From Labilibaculum sp. (lineage in GTDB: Bacteria; Bacteroidota; Bacteroidia; Bacteroidales; Marinifilaceae): a stretch of DNA of 64,000 nt. Location: positions 62,001 through 126,000 of the forward strand of contig JAEINT010000014.1 of NCBI GenBank assembly GCA_016342745.1. Reading direction: 5' to 3'. A program made the translations under genes and the position numbers. The notes beneath the pieces were generated by a model. That model did not search any database, had not been told where the DNA came from, and saw only the letters and a list, made by a program, of their open reading frames with translations. This document shows positions 1 to 8,954 of this stretch, one piece after another (the stretch's first letter is position 1; each line of letters starts with the position of its first letter).

Positions 1-130
1 AAGATGGAATTTTCAAAAATGTTCTTTAAATATCTAAAAGTGATCACTTTTCTCGTGAAGTTTGATTTCGAGACTTTCATTTTATGATTAATTATTCTTA
101 TTTTAGAATCATCAGAATAAAAAAGCCATA

Positions 131-376
131 ATGGAGACAAACTATTTATTACTTATCGTTTTTTTGATAGGAGCCGTTTTGAATGGTTTGGCTATGTTTG
201 GAGCTTATAGATTAAAACGAAAATTCAATATAACTTACAGTAGAAGATTAAGAAAAGCCATAAAAAAAGGCAATGGCACGGTTGTGTTGTCAAAACAAAT
301 TACGATTATCTATTGGCTGCAGAATGCAGGTGTTTTTGTTATGTTGCTTTTTTTCGGTTTGTTCTTTTTGCTCTAA
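131..376 (+). CDS. Small two-TM membrane protein, hypothetical
   Basis: An 81-residue protein that I do not recognise. It has a hydrophobic N-terminal segment (about residues 5-25), a basic central stretch (about 28-50, rich in Arg and Lys) and a second hydrophobic segment at the C-terminus (about 62-81). This suggests a hairpin inner-membrane protein with a positively charged cytoplasmic loop. It lies upstream of the riboflavin operon, separated from it by that operon's own promoter, so it is probably not co-transcribed. No catalytic motif is visible. Confidence 0.5.
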   Translation: METNYLLLIVFLIGAVLNGLAMFGAYRLKRKFNITYSRRLRKAIKKGNGTVVLSKQITIIYWLQNAGVFVMLLFFGLFFLL

Positions 377-475
377 ATAAATTTTAATTTTTAGGTAAAG
401 GGTCTACTAATTATTCTAGGTGGTAAAGGATTCGTTAAGAATCTTTAAATTCCATGAATAGGCTTGTGTGCTAGG

Positions 476-506
476 TTTGTTTTTAAATACTAAAACTTTA
501 TATTTG
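476..506 (+). promoter_or_regulatory. Promoter of the riboflavin operon
   Basis: TTTG at 476-479, a 19-bp spacer and TATATTTG at 499-506 match the Bacteroidota housekeeping consensus (TTTG at -33, TAnnTTTG at -7). Transcription would begin about 515, roughly 30 bp before the FMN aptamer. Assigned by pattern only. Confidence 0.7.
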
Positions 507-545
507 TAGCAGAATCAGAGCTAATACCTCTGTTTAAAATATTTA

Positions 546-666
546 TTGTTTCTTCAGGGCAGGGTGAAATTCCCGACCGGCGGTGATAGTCCGCGAATCT
601 TTAACGAGATTGAACTGGTGTGATTCCAGTACCGACAGTACAGTCTGGATGGGAGAAGAAAAACAA
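546..666 (+). promoter_or_regulatory. FMN riboswitch (RFN element)
   Basis: The conserved RFN core is present: AGGGCAGGGTGAAATTCCC near 555, GACCGGCGGTGATAGTCC near 576, CCAGTACCGACAGTACAGTC near 626, and GGATGGGAGAAGA near 646. The P1 helix can form between TTGTTTCTTC (546-555) and GAAGAAAAACAA (655-666). FMN binding should stabilise P1 and let the downstream terminator at 731-772 form, switching off ribD-ribE-ribBA-ribH. Position directly ahead of ribD agrees with this. Confidence 0.96.
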
Positions 667-730
667 TTGATCAATTTGATTAATTCATGTCATTGGTGAT
701 TATCACCATTTGGCTATACCTATAATAGAT

Positions 731-772
731 GCCCTGAATAGTTTACTAAACTGTTCAGGGCTTTTTGTTTTT
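731..772 (+). terminator. Riboswitch expression-platform terminator
   Basis: GCCCTGAA (731-738) pairs with TTCAGGGC (754-761) and is followed at once by a T-rich tract (762-772). The hairpin sits between the FMN aptamer and the first ribD ATG, so it is the likely attenuator. It also shows that a long in-frame extension of ribD back to 710 would lie inside the terminator and is not coding. Confidence 0.85.
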
Positions 773-1882
773 ATGCGAATGAGTAAAGATTATCAATACA
801 TGCAACGTGCCTTCGAATTGGCAAAAAAAGGAGTTGGGAAAGTAAACCCTAATCCGCTAGTTGGTGCTGTTATTGTACGAGATGATAAAATAATTGGAGA
901 AGGCTATCATGAGTTTTATGGTGGTCCGCATGCAGAGGTGAATGCCTTTCGTTCTGCAAAAGAGAATGTGGAAGGAGCTACAATGTATGTCACTTTAGAG
1001 CCTTGTTCGCATTACGGCAAAACGCCGCCTTGTGCCGAAGCTATTGTGAAAAACAAAATTGGCAAAGTGGTAATTGGGATGTTGGATCCTAACCCATTAG
1101 TGGCAGGAAAAGGCGTTAAGTTATTAGAGGAGAATGGAATTGACGTTGATTACGGTTATTTGTGTGAAGAACTAAGTGAGATGAACAGAGTATTTCTGAA
1201 ATTTATTCAGAACAAACAACCTTACGTAGTGATGAAGACAGCCATGACATTGGATGGTAAAATAGCTAGTCATACTGGTGATTCTCGTTGGGTTTCGAAT
1301 CCAAATTCGCGCAAAAGAGTTCATGAACTAAGAAATGAGCTATCCGCCATCATGATTGGAGTAGACACCGTTATTGCAGATGATCCGATTCTAACAACCC
1401 GTTTGGAAGGTAAGGATGGGAGAAATCCAATTCGGATTGTGGTTGATAGTAAAGCTAGAATTCCTTTGGAATCGAAAATTTTAAATTCATGTGATCAGGC
1501 AAAAACGATGTTGGCGGTTACTGAAAAGGCCGATTCAAATAAGTTGAAGGAGATAGAAGAGCTGGGAAATGTTATTTTGAAAGTAAAATCCAGCAATGGA
1601 AGAGTTGACCTTAAGGATTTAATGATAAAGCTTGGAGAAGAAGGAATTGATGGGGTTTTGCTGGAAGGTGGAGCAATACTTAATTTTTCATCTTTGCAAG
1701 CAGGCGTGGTTGATGAGGTGATGTCTTTTATTGCACCAAAAATTATTGGTGGAGCGAATGCAAAAACTCCAGTTGGTGGCCTAGGAATTGAAAAAATGAA
1801 GGATGCCATCGAATTAGAAAATATAGAAATAAAGCAGCTTGGAAATGATCTAATGCTGACAGGGAAAATTATAAAGAAGTAA
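773..1882 (+). CDS. ribD: Bifunctional pyrimidine deaminase/reductase RibD
   Basis: Catalyses the second and third steps of riboflavin synthesis from GTP: deamination of the diaminopyrimidine and reduction of its ribosyl side chain. The N-terminal cytidine-deaminase-like domain (about residues 5-145) has the zinc signature HAEVNAF and PCSHYGKTPPC. The C-terminal RibD_C reductase domain (about 150-365) includes TAMTLDGKIAS and the glycine-rich LLEGGAILN. Length (about 369 residues) fits the family. The start is placed at 773 (779 is also possible) because the frame upstream runs through the riboswitch terminator. First gene of the FMN-regulated operon. Confidence 0.95.
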   Translation: MRMSKDYQYMQRAFELAKKGVGKVNPNPLVGAVIVRDDKIIGEGYHEFYGGPHAEVNAFRSAKENVEGATMYVTLEPCSHYGKTPPCAEAIVKNKIGKVVIGMLDPNPLVAGKGVKLLEENGIDVDYGYLCEELSEMNRVFLKFIQNKQPYVVMKTAMTLDGKIASHTGDSRWVSNPNSRKRVHELRNELSAIMIGVDTVIADDPILTTRLEGKDGRNPIRIVVDSKARIPLESKILNSCDQAKTMLAVTEKADSNKLKEIEELGNVILKVKSSNGRVDLKDLMIKLGEEGIDGVLLEGGAILNFSSLQAGVVDEVMSFIAPKIIGGANAKTPVGGLGIEKMKDAIELENIEIKQLGNDLMLTGKIIKK

Positions 1883-1923
1883 AATAGTTATAACTGTTTA
1901 CTGATAACTGATATTTGTAAAGA

Positions 1924-2583
1924 ATGTTCACAGGTTTAATTGAAGAAATAGGAAGCATTAAATCCATAAAGCGTGGAGGAAAGTCGATTTGTTTGACTGT
2001 TTCGGCTCGTAAAATAATGGATGATGTGAAATTGGGAGATAGTATCGCAACAAATGGAATATGCCTTACCGTAATCAGTTTCGATTCAACAGGCTTTTCG
2101 GCAGATGTGATGCCTGAAACCATGAGCAGAACAAGCTTTGAACAACTGAGCGCTGGAAGTAGAGTGAATTTGGAGCGTGCACTTCGTGTTGGAGATCGAT
2201 TAGGTGGTCATATGGTAAGTGGTCATGTAGATGGATTAGGAGAAGTTGTTGGTAAGGAAGAAGACGATAATGCAATTTGGGTAAGTATAGCGGCTCCTAA
2301 AAATATCCTAAAATATGTAGTAGAGAAAGGTTCTATTGCTATTGACGGTATCAGCTTGACTGTGGCTTATGTGGATGAAAAAATGTTTAAAGTTTCCATT
2401 ATTCCACTTACGCAAGAGGATACAACTTTGACTTCTAAGAACAAAGGAGATAAGGTGAATTTGGAATGTGATATGACTGCTAAGTACATTGAAAAGTTCA
2501 TGTTTCACAGAGGTGAAGAATCAGCAAAGGCTGAAAAGTCTGATATTTCGATGAATTTTTTAAAGGAAAATGGCTTTGCTTAA
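1924..2583 (+). CDS. ribE: Riboflavin synthase (alpha subunit)
   Basis: Converts two molecules of 6,7-dimethyl-8-ribityllumazine into riboflavin and the diaminopyrimidine. The 219-residue protein shows the two tandem lumazine-binding repeats of the family. The first begins [12 protein letters not shown] and contains GICLTV; the second begins near [13 protein letters not shown] and contains GISLTV. It starts 41 bp after ribD and precedes ribBA in the operon. The C-terminal 25 residues are Lys/Glu-rich and beyond the usual fold. Confidence 0.94.
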   Translation: MFTGLIEEIGSIKSIKRGGKSICLTVSARKIMDDVKLGDSIATNGICLTVISFDSTGFSADVMPETMSRTSFEQLSAGSRVNLERALRVGDRLGGHMVSGHVDGLGEVVGKEEDDNAIWVSIAAPKNILKYVVEKGSIAIDGISLTVAYVDEKMFKVSIIPLTQEDTTLTSKNKGDKVNLECDMTAKYIEKFMFHRGEESAKAEKSDISMNFLKENGFA

Positions 2584-2617
2584 TAAAAAAACAAAACAAA
2601 CAACAATACATAAAACT

Positions 2618-3865
2618 ATGAAATTTCATACAATTGAAGAGGCGATAGAGGACATCAAGTTAGGAAAGATGATTGTGGTGGTTGACGATGAGGATCGTGA
2701 AAATGAAGGTGATTTGTTGATGGCAGCTGAAATGGTAACGCCTGAAGCTATCAACTTTATGGCTAGACAAGCTGGAGGATTGATCTGTATGCCAATTGTG
2801 AAAGAGCGTTTAGATGAGTTGAACATTGATATGATGGTTTACAACAATACAGATGCTAAACAAACTGCTTTTACGGTAAGTATTGATGCTGCAGATTGTA
2901 CTACTGGTATCTCTGCTCACGAACGTGCTCATACAATTAAAAGGATTTTTGATAAGGATGTGAAGCCAGAAGATTTTACTCGCCCGGGACATATTTTCCC
3001 ATTAGTGGCTCGTAAAAATGGCGTATTGGTTCGCGCAGGACATACCGAAGCAGCTGTTGACTTAGCAAGAATGGCTGGTTTGTATCCAGCAGGTGTTATT
3101 TGTGAAATCATGAATGAAGATGGATCAATGGCGCGTGTTCCTCAGTTGCAAGAATACATTAAGAAGTTTGACCTAAAAATGATTACGATTGCTGATTTGA
3201 TCGAATACCGTAGACAAACAGAGAGCGTAATCGAAAAAGTAACGGAGACAGCAATGCCAACAAAACATGGTGAATTTAGAGCTCATGGTTACATTAATAA
3301 GATCACTGGAGAGCATCATGTTGCATTGGTAAAGGGAGATGTAAACACAACTGATCCTGTTTTGGTTCGTGTGCATTCGGAATGTTTAACTGGTGATGCA
3401 TTTGGATCTATGCGTTGCGATTGTGGTGATCAACTTCAGGAAGCTTTGCGAAGAATTAATGAGGCTGGACAAGGAGTTTTATTATACATGCGCCAAGAAG
3501 GTAGAGGTATTGGTTTAATGAATAAACTAAAAGCCTACCAACTGCAAGATATGGGAATGGATACAGTAGAAGCCAATTTAGCTTTAGGATTTAAAGCTGA
3601 TTTACGTGACTACGGTATTGGTGCTGCAATCTTAGCTGATTTAGGCATTAAAGATTTGACTTTGATGACAAATAATCCACTTAAAGTGGCAGGTTTAAAA
3701 GGCTATGGTTTAAAGATTGTTGGTCGAGAAGAAATTGAGATGACATGTAATGAGAAAAATGAATTCTACATGCAGACCAAAATGAATAAAATGGGACACA
3801 TGCTACATCAAGATGTAAAGTGGAACATGCAGAACGATGATAAAAAAATTAAAGGAGCAAAATAA
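2618..3865 (+). CDS. ribBA: RibBA: DHBP synthase / GTP cyclohydrolase II
   Basis: Fused enzyme supplying both precursors of riboflavin. The N-terminal RibB domain (about residues 1-205) makes 3,4-dihydroxy-2-butanone-4-phosphate and shows [11 protein letters not shown] and the [13 protein letters not shown] region. The C-terminal RibA domain (about 215-400) opens the GTP ring, with zinc cysteines in [18 protein letters not shown] and the [11 protein letters not shown] motif. The ATG at 2618 (MKFHTIEEA) is chosen; an upstream in-frame ATG overlaps ribE and adds residues unlike the family. Both catalytic halves look intact. Confidence 0.95.
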   Translation: MKFHTIEEAIEDIKLGKMIVVVDDEDRENEGDLLMAAEMVTPEAINFMARQAGGLICMPIVKERLDELNIDMMVYNNTDAKQTAFTVSIDAADCTTGISAHERAHTIKRIFDKDVKPEDFTRPGHIFPLVARKNGVLVRAGHTEAAVDLARMAGLYPAGVICEIMNEDGSMARVPQLQEYIKKFDLKMITIADLIEYRRQTESVIEKVTETAMPTKHGEFRAHGYINKITGEHHVALVKGDVNTTDPVLVRVHSECLTGDAFGSMRCDCGDQLQEALRRINEAGQGVLLYMRQEGRGIGLMNKLKAYQLQDMGMDTVEANLALGFKADLRDYGIGAAILADLGIKDLTLMTNNPLKVAGLKGYGLKIVGREEIEMTCNEKNEFYMQTKMNKMGHMLHQDVKWNMQNDDKKIKGAK

Positions 3866-3876
3866 TTTGTTGAATG

Positions 3877-3903
3877 GTATTGGGATGCCTAACATCCCGA
3901 TAC
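3877..3903 (+). other. Intra-operon hairpin between ribBA and ribH
   Basis: An 11-bp stem (GTATTGGGATG with CATCCCGATAC, one G-T pair) closes a 5-nt loop in the 75-bp ribBA-ribH spacer. It is followed by only a short T-rich run (ATTTTCT), so it is a poor terminator. It may be an mRNA processing or stabilising element that sets ribH level. Confidence 0.55.
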
Positions 3904-3940
3904 ATTTTCTAGATATTCGAATACTATAAAAAACAATAAT

Positions 3941-4402
3941 ATGAATACAATTGAAGGAAAGCTTATTGCTAAAGATTTGAAATTCGGTATTGTTGCCGGT
4001 CGTTTTAACGAATTTATTGGAGGTAAATTACTAGAAGGTGCTTTAGACGCTATTAATCGTCATGGAGCTTCAACAGATGATGTTGATTTAGCTTGGGTTC
4101 CTGGAGCTTTTGAAATTCCATTAATTGCTAAAAAAATGGCTAAGAGTGGTAAGTATGATGCTGTAATTTGCTTAGGAGCTGTAATTAAAGGTTCAACTCC
4201 TCATTTCGAATATGTGTCTGGTGAAGTAACCAAAGGAGTGGCTAGTGTTTCTTTAGACACGGAAGTGCCTGTTATTTTTGGTGTTTTAACTACCGATTCT
4301 ATCGAGCAAGCAATTGAACGTGCTGGGACAAAAGCTGGAAACAAAGGTTTCGAAGCGGCAGTATCTGCAATTGAAATGGCTAACTTATTGAAGCAATTCT
4401 AA
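3941..4402 (+). CDS. ribH: Lumazine synthase RibH
   Basis: Condenses the RibD product with dihydroxybutanone phosphate to give 6,7-dimethyl-8-ribityllumazine, the RibE substrate. The 153 residues match the family length. Visible motifs are [15 protein letters not shown] near the N-terminus, WVPGAFEIP, the [14 protein letters not shown] segment with the catalytic His, and [12 protein letters not shown]. Last gene of the riboflavin operon, closed by a strong hairpin terminator. Confidence 0.95.
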   Translation: MNTIEGKLIAKDLKFGIVAGRFNEFIGGKLLEGALDAINRHGASTDDVDLAWVPGAFEIPLIAKKMAKSGKYDAVICLGAVIKGSTPHFEYVSGEVTKGVASVSLDTEVPVIFGVLTTDSIEQAIERAGTKAGNKGFEAAVSAIEMANLLKQF

Positions 4403-4441
4403 TGTCATTTTAAATGCATATTTGCACATAGATATAAAAAC

Positions 4442-4475
4442 AAAAAAAATCCCAGCAGTGATGCTGGGATTTTTT
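4442..4475. terminator. Bidirectional terminator after ribH
   Basis: ATCCCAGCA (4449-4457) pairs with TGCTGGGAT (4462-4470), with an A-run before and a T-run after. It can stop ribH transcription on + and the pseudouridine synthase transcript on -. Confidence 0.85.
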
Positions 4476-4499
4476 GTATGCTAGAATTTGAATATAATA

Positions 4500-5825
4500 T
4501 TATGAATAGATCTTTAGCATTTGAACTTCTTTTTGGCTTAAGAATCTCCATTTTCCACGAGGAATGTTTTTCTTGGTAATTCCTGCGAAAAATACACGAT
4601 CTAATTTTTCAACTTCATATCCTAAATGTTCAAAAATTCGACGTACAATTCTATTTCTTCCAGAGTGAATCTCAATACCAACTTGTTTTTTATCTTTCGA
4701 ATCGGCAAAGCTAATTGCATCAGCTTTAATCTCACCATCTTCTAATTCCAAACCTGCAGATACTTGATCCAATTCTTCTTGAGAAATCTCTCTGTCAAGA
4801 AATACGTGATAAATCTTTTTCTTGTTGTAACTAGGATGAGTCAAACGCTTTGTTAAATCACCATCGTTGGTGAAGAGCAAAACACCAGTTGTCATACGAT
4901 CCAGTCTTCCTACAGGATAAACTCTTTCGTCACAAGCATGTTTAATTAAATCCAAAACGGTTTTTCTTCCCATTGGATCATCAAGTGTCGTCACAAAATC
5001 TTTAGGCTTGTTTAAAACCAAATAAACTTTTGCTTCGGCTTGTAGTTGTTTGCCATCCATACAAACAACATCCTTTATGTTTACTTTTGTCCCAACTTCA
5101 GTAACAATTCTATTGTTAACAGTTATACGGCCGTCAGCAATGCGAATATCTGCTTCTCTTCTAGAGCATGCACCTGTGTTTGAGATAAATTTATTTAACC
5201 TTAAAATGCCATCTTCAGGACCTGAAATTTTTGCGTGAGCAAGTTGTTTTTTCTTGCTGTAATGCTTTTTCTGAAGTGTTTCACGATTTGGTTTGTTTTC
5301 AAATCGATCAAATGGCTTTTTGTTTTCTTCCTGATTTTCATTCGATTCGTCAGAATTTCTTCTGCTGCGATCACCGGAATTGGAATCTTTTCTAAATCTA
5401 GGGTTCGATTGATCTCTTCTGTGTCTTCTTTTATCAGAATCCTGTCCAAAAAAGTCATCTTCATCTCTTCTTGGCGATCTTGATCTAGAGTCGTCTGAAC
5501 GACCTCTTCTTCTGTCAGAATTTCTTCCTGATCGATCATCGTCAGATCTTCTTGGTGATCTTGAATCGTCTGAACGATTAGTTCTTCGGTCTGAATCTTC
5601 AAATTTTCTTGGAGATCTAGATCTTGAGTCGTCTCTTTGGTAAGGTTTGTCCGAACTCTCTCTACGTTTTCTAGGGAATTCTGATTTTCCTTCCTTATCA
5701 TCATCGCGTGATTCTGAATCCCTATTAAATCTAGGGTTTCTGCCATCAGGCCTTCTTTCGTTATCCTTTTTAGATCCAAAAGAAGCTCTGTCTCTTCTTT
5801 CTTTACCGTATTTTTTTTCTTCCAT
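4500..5825 (-). CDS. Pseudouridine synthase (RluB/RsuA family) with SR-like N-terminal tail
   Basis: Predicted rRNA pseudouridine synthase of about 441 residues. The C-terminal part (about 205-441) holds an S4 RNA-binding domain (RLNKFISNTGACSRREAD) and the catalytic domain with GRLDRMTTGVLLFTNDGDL, whose Asp is the expected nucleophile, and SGRNRIVRRIFEHLGY. The first about 200 residues are low-complexity, dominated by Arg, Ser, Asp and Glu with repeated SRSPR- and RSDD-like units, and are probably disordered. The ATG at 5825 is preferred over a TTG six codons upstream. RluB versus RluE/F specificity cannot be decided here. Confidence 0.9.
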   Translation of the reverse strand: MEEKKYGKERRDRASFGSKKDNERRPDGRNPRFNRDSESRDDDKEGKSEFPRKRRESSDKPYQRDDSRSRSPRKFEDSDRRTNRSDDSRSPRRSDDDRSGRNSDRRRGRSDDSRSRSPRRDEDDFFGQDSDKRRHRRDQSNPRFRKDSNSGDRSRRNSDESNENQEENKKPFDRFENKPNRETLQKKHYSKKKQLAHAKISGPEDGILRLNKFISNTGACSRREADIRIADGRITVNNRIVTEVGTKVNIKDVVCMDGKQLQAEAKVYLVLNKPKDFVTTLDDPMGRKTVLDLIKHACDERVYPVGRLDRMTTGVLLFTNDGDLTKRLTHPSYNKKKIYHVFLDREISQEELDQVSAGLELEDGEIKADAISFADSKDKKQVGIEIHSGRNRIVRRIFEHLGYEVEKLDRVFFAGITKKNIPRGKWRFLSQKEVQMLKIYS

Positions 5826-6032
5826 TTCTGAATTGCTGATCAATGTTCTGAACCTGCAAAGGTATTAAATATCAAAGAATATATTAGTTAGCTGCTTAAA
5901 AACTTCAATTTATTTGAGCGAGGAGAGGTTTTGTTTTATTACTTTTGATCAAAATCTAAAACAATAGATGATGTTGTTATTTTATATGGCGGCATATCGA
6001 ATTTGATAAATACACACTATTATTCTTTAAAA

Positions 6033-7421
6033 ATGGCATTAATTAAATCAATTTCCGGAATCCGTGGAACAATCGGTGGTCAAGTGGGAGATGGACTAAG
6101 TCCTCTTGATGTTGTAAAATTTTCAGCAGCCTATGGTACTTGGGTAATCCGAAGAAATAAAGGTGAAAAAGTAAAAGTTGTTGTTGGTCGTGACGCGAGA
6201 ATTTCTGGCGAAATGGTAGATAAACTTGTAGTGGGAACCTTGCTTGGTTTGGGAATTGATGTTATCGAAATAGGCTTGGCTACAACTCCTACAACAGAAA
6301 TTGCTGTTACGGAAGAAAAGGCTCAAGGTGGTATTATTTTAACGGCTAGCCACAATCCAAAACAATGGAATGCGTTAAAGTTATTAAACGAGAGAGGCGA
6401 ATTCCTTGATGATAATGATGGAAAATTAGTTTTATCAATTGCTGATAATGAAGATTTCCTATTTGCTGATGTTGATGATTTAGGACATATTACGCATGTT
6501 AATGATTACGACCAAAAGCACATTGATCATGTTCTAGCGCTTAAATTAGTAGACGCTGATGCAATCAAAAAGGCAAATTTCACAGTCGCTATAGATGCTG
6601 TCAACTCGGTTGGAGGTATCGTAATTCCTCAGTTGTTGAAGGCTTTAGGAGTTGAAAATGTTATTGAATTGTATTGTGAGCCTAACGGACAGTTTCCTCA
6701 CAATCCAGAACCTTTGCCAGAAAATTTAACTGAAATTGCATCAGTAATGAAAGAAGGCAAGGCAGATCTTGGTTTTGTGGTAGATCCAGATGTAGATCGT
6801 TTGGCAATTGTAAACGAAGATGGAAGTATGTTTGGGGAAGAGTACACTTTAGTAGCTTGCGCTGATTACGTGTTGGCAAATACACCAGGGAATACAGTTT
6901 CTAACTTATCTTCAACTCGTGCTTTACGCGATATTACAGAAAAACATGCTGGTATGTACGAAGCTTCAGCTGTTGGTGAAGTGAATGTTGTTACCAAAAT
7001 GAAAGCTAATAACGCTATTATTGGTGGCGAAGGTAATGGAGGAATTATTTATCCTGAAAGTCATTATGGAAGAGATGCTTTGGTTGGAGTTGCATTAATA
7101 TTAACGCATATGGCTAAAACAGGGAAAAAAGCTTCAGAGTTAAGAGCTAGCTACCCTAATTACTTTATCTCTAAAAATAAGATCCAATTAACACCAGAGA
7201 TAGATGTTGATGCTGTTTTAGTAGCAATGAAAGAAAAATACAAGAACGAGAAGGTTAATGATATCGATGGAGTGAAAATTGATTTCGCTGAAGAGTGGGT
7301 GCACCTTCGTAAATCGAATACGGAACCAATTATCCGAATTTATTCTGAAAGTGAAAATGAGGAAACAGCAAATCAATTAGCTGAAAAAATAATCTCAGAG
7401 ATTAAAGAGATCATTAAGTAG
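6033..7421 (+). CDS. glmM: Phosphohexomutase, probable phosphoglucosamine mutase
   Basis: A 462-residue alpha-D-phosphohexomutase. It has the opening SGIRGTIGG, the active-site phosphoserine loop LTASHNPKQWNALK, the metal-binding loop DPDVDRLAI, the sugar-binding GEGNGG, and the C-terminal phosphate-binding KSNTEPIIRIYSE. All four domains are complete. Bacteroidota proteins of this type are usually assigned to GlmM (glucosamine-6-P to glucosamine-1-P for UDP-GlcNAc), but phosphomannomutase activity cannot be excluded. The ATG at 6033 is chosen because the ten residues before it are not family-like. Confidence 0.85.
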   Translation: MALIKSISGIRGTIGGQVGDGLSPLDVVKFSAAYGTWVIRRNKGEKVKVVVGRDARISGEMVDKLVVGTLLGLGIDVIEIGLATTPTTEIAVTEEKAQGGIILTASHNPKQWNALKLLNERGEFLDDNDGKLVLSIADNEDFLFADVDDLGHITHVNDYDQKHIDHVLALKLVDADAIKKANFTVAIDAVNSVGGIVIPQLLKALGVENVIELYCEPNGQFPHNPEPLPENLTEIASVMKEGKADLGFVVDPDVDRLAIVNEDGSMFGEEYTLVACADYVLANTPGNTVSNLSSTRALRDITEKHAGMYEASAVGEVNVVTKMKANNAIIGGEGNGGIIYPESHYGRDALVGVALILTHMAKTGKKASELRASYPNYFISKNKIQLTPEIDVDAVLVAMKEKYKNEKVNDIDGVKIDFAEEWVHLRKSNTEPIIRIYSESENEETANQLAEKIISEIKEIIK

Positions 7422-7439
7422 AAAAAAAATAGTTTTTTA

Positions 7440-7476
7440 AGGGTGCAGAAGGTTTTTCTTTTGCACCTTTTTTTTT
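7440..7476 (+). terminator. Terminator after the phosphohexomutase gene
   Basis: GGTGCA (7442-7447) pairs with TGCACC (7462-7467), followed by nine T residues. The flanking A and T runs may extend the stem. Confidence 0.75.
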
Positions 7477-7853
7477 GCATAAAAGAAATAATTCCGTAAT
7501 CGTTTGCGTAGATTTATTTTGCTAAAAATGAAGTTTTTTTTGAGAAAAATAGAATTTATATTTTTAAAAATAAATTGCGTTTCCCTTGTGTAATGTGGCT
7601 TCTGAATAAGAGATCTGTATATCGGTATTGAAGCGAAGTCCCTGTATGGGTGTTTATACCCAATTTTGAAGTAGTTAAATATGTCAGAGTTTAGATAATT
7701 ATATTTTAATTTTTATATATTTAAGAGTTACTGCTGAAAAGCAGGTTTATTTGTAATTCATTTTCTAGCATTGTGTATATATTTGCTAGCGAATTAGAGA
7801 AAAAATTCTTCATTGAAAACAAATACGTACATTATAATAAAAGATTAAGCCTT
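7477..7853 (+). promoter_or_regulatory. Non-coding spacer with malate dehydrogenase promoter
   Basis: This 377-bp AT-rich stretch shows no credible gene. A TATATTTG box at 7778-7785 fits the Bacteroidota -7 element; no good -33 TTTG lies at the right distance (one occurs at 7750-7753, 24 bp away). A weak hairpin (TGGGT/ACCCA) lies at 7647-7662. The box explains why the true mdh start is at 7854 and not at an upstream in-frame ATG at 7773. Confidence 0.5.
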
Positions 7854-8792
7854 ATGAAAATTACCGTTGTAGGTGCAGGAAATGTGGGAGCAACATGTGC
7901 AAACTGCATTGCTCAAAAAGAATTAGCAAACGAAGTTGTTGTTGTTGATATTAAAGATGGATTAGCAGAAGGAAAAGCCTTGGATATGTGGCAAACTGCT
8001 CCAATTAATTATTACGATACAAGAGTTAAAGGGGTGACTAATGATTATGCTGCTACTGCAGGTTCTGAGGTTGTTGTAATTACATCTGGTCTTCCACGTA
8101 AGCCAGGTATGAGTCGTGATGACTTAATCGCGACAAATGCAGGTATCGTTAAAATGGTAACTGAAAATGTGATCGCTCATTCTCCTGATGCAATCATCAT
8201 TATTGTATCGAATCCATTAGATGTTATGACTTACGCTGCTTTCTTAACAGCTAAAAAAGCATCTAACAAAGTATTTGGTATGGCAGGTGTATTGGATACA
8301 GCTCGTTACCGTGCTTTCCTTGCAGAAGAATTAAATGTTTCTCCTAAGGATATTCAAGCATTATTGATGGGGGGACACGGAGATACTATGGTTCCACTTC
8401 CTCGTTATACAACTGTTGCTGGTATTCCTGTAACTGATTTGATCGAAGAAGATAAATTGAACGCAATTATCGAAAGAACTAAATTCGGTGGTGGTGAATT
8501 AGTAAACTTGATGGGAACTTCAGCTTGGTATGCTCCAGGTGCTGCTGCTGCTCAAATGGTTGAAGCTATTGTTCGTGACCAGAAAAGAATTTTCCCAGTA
8601 TGTGCTCTATTAAACGGAGAATACGGAATGAAAGATATTTTCTTAGGTGTACCAGTTGTTTTAGGTAAAAACGGTATCGAGAAAGTTATCGAAGTGAAAT
8701 TGAACGAAGCTGAAATGGAATTAATGAAAGGATCAGCTGAAGCTGTGAAATCAGTAATGAATGTTTTAGATGATATGAACGTTCTTAACTAA
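7854..8792 (+). CDS. mdh: Malate dehydrogenase (LDH-like type)
   Basis: NAD-dependent interconversion of malate and oxaloacetate in the TCA cycle. The 312-residue protein starts directly with the Rossmann motif MKITVVGAGNVGAT. It shows the substrate-loop region GLPRKPGMSRDDL, the VSNPLDVMTY segment, DTARYRAF with a substrate-binding Arg, and GGHGDTMVPL with the catalytic His. Arg in the active-site loop rather than Gln supports malate over lactate. Single gene with its own promoter and terminator. Confidence 0.94.
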   Translation: MKITVVGAGNVGATCANCIAQKELANEVVVVDIKDGLAEGKALDMWQTAPINYYDTRVKGVTNDYAATAGSEVVVITSGLPRKPGMSRDDLIATNAGIVKMVTENVIAHSPDAIIIIVSNPLDVMTYAAFLTAKKASNKVFGMAGVLDTARYRAFLAEELNVSPKDIQALLMGGHGDTMVPLPRYTTVAGIPVTDLIEEDKLNAIIERTKFGGGELVNLMGTSAWYAPGAAAAQMVEAIVRDQKRIFPVCALLNGEYGMKDIFLGVPVVLGKNGIEKVIEVKLNEAEMELMKGSAEAVKSVMNVLDDMNVLN

Positions 8793-8815
8793 GAACAACT
8801 CATAATTAAAATACA

Positions 8816-8849
8816 AAGCTTGTCTTCATTTGAAGACAAGCTTTTTTTT
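8816..8849 (+). terminator. Terminator after mdh
   Basis: A perfect 13-bp stem (AAGCTTGTCTTCA with its complement, 8816-8842) with a 2-nt nominal loop is followed by a T-run. Very strong intrinsic terminator. Confidence 0.92.
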
Positions 8850-8954
8850 GCTTTTGAATTAATAGTCTTGGTTAAAAAGTGAATTGTGATATTCAGTAGG
8901 GGTTTATGATATAAATATCTGTTCTTTTGGTATATTTGCTATCCTTTGTAGAAA

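Noticed and set aside
710-772. In-frame N-terminal extension of ribD
   Set aside because: It runs through the riboswitch terminator and the added residues are not family-like; the start at 773 or 779 is used.
3877-3930. Third copy of the REP-like repeat between ribBA and ribH
   Set aside because: Only short pieces (TAGATAT and TATAA) resemble the 46483 and 63295 copies; the hairpin itself is different.
5201-5779. 192-residue minus-strand frame inside the pseudouridine synthase gene
   Set aside because: A shadow of the Arg/Ser-rich tail read in another frame; no start context or recognisable domain.
7773-7853. In-frame extension of malate dehydrogenase by 27 residues
   Set aside because: The extension overlaps the TATATTTG promoter box and precedes the usual Rossmann start MKITVVGAGNVGA.
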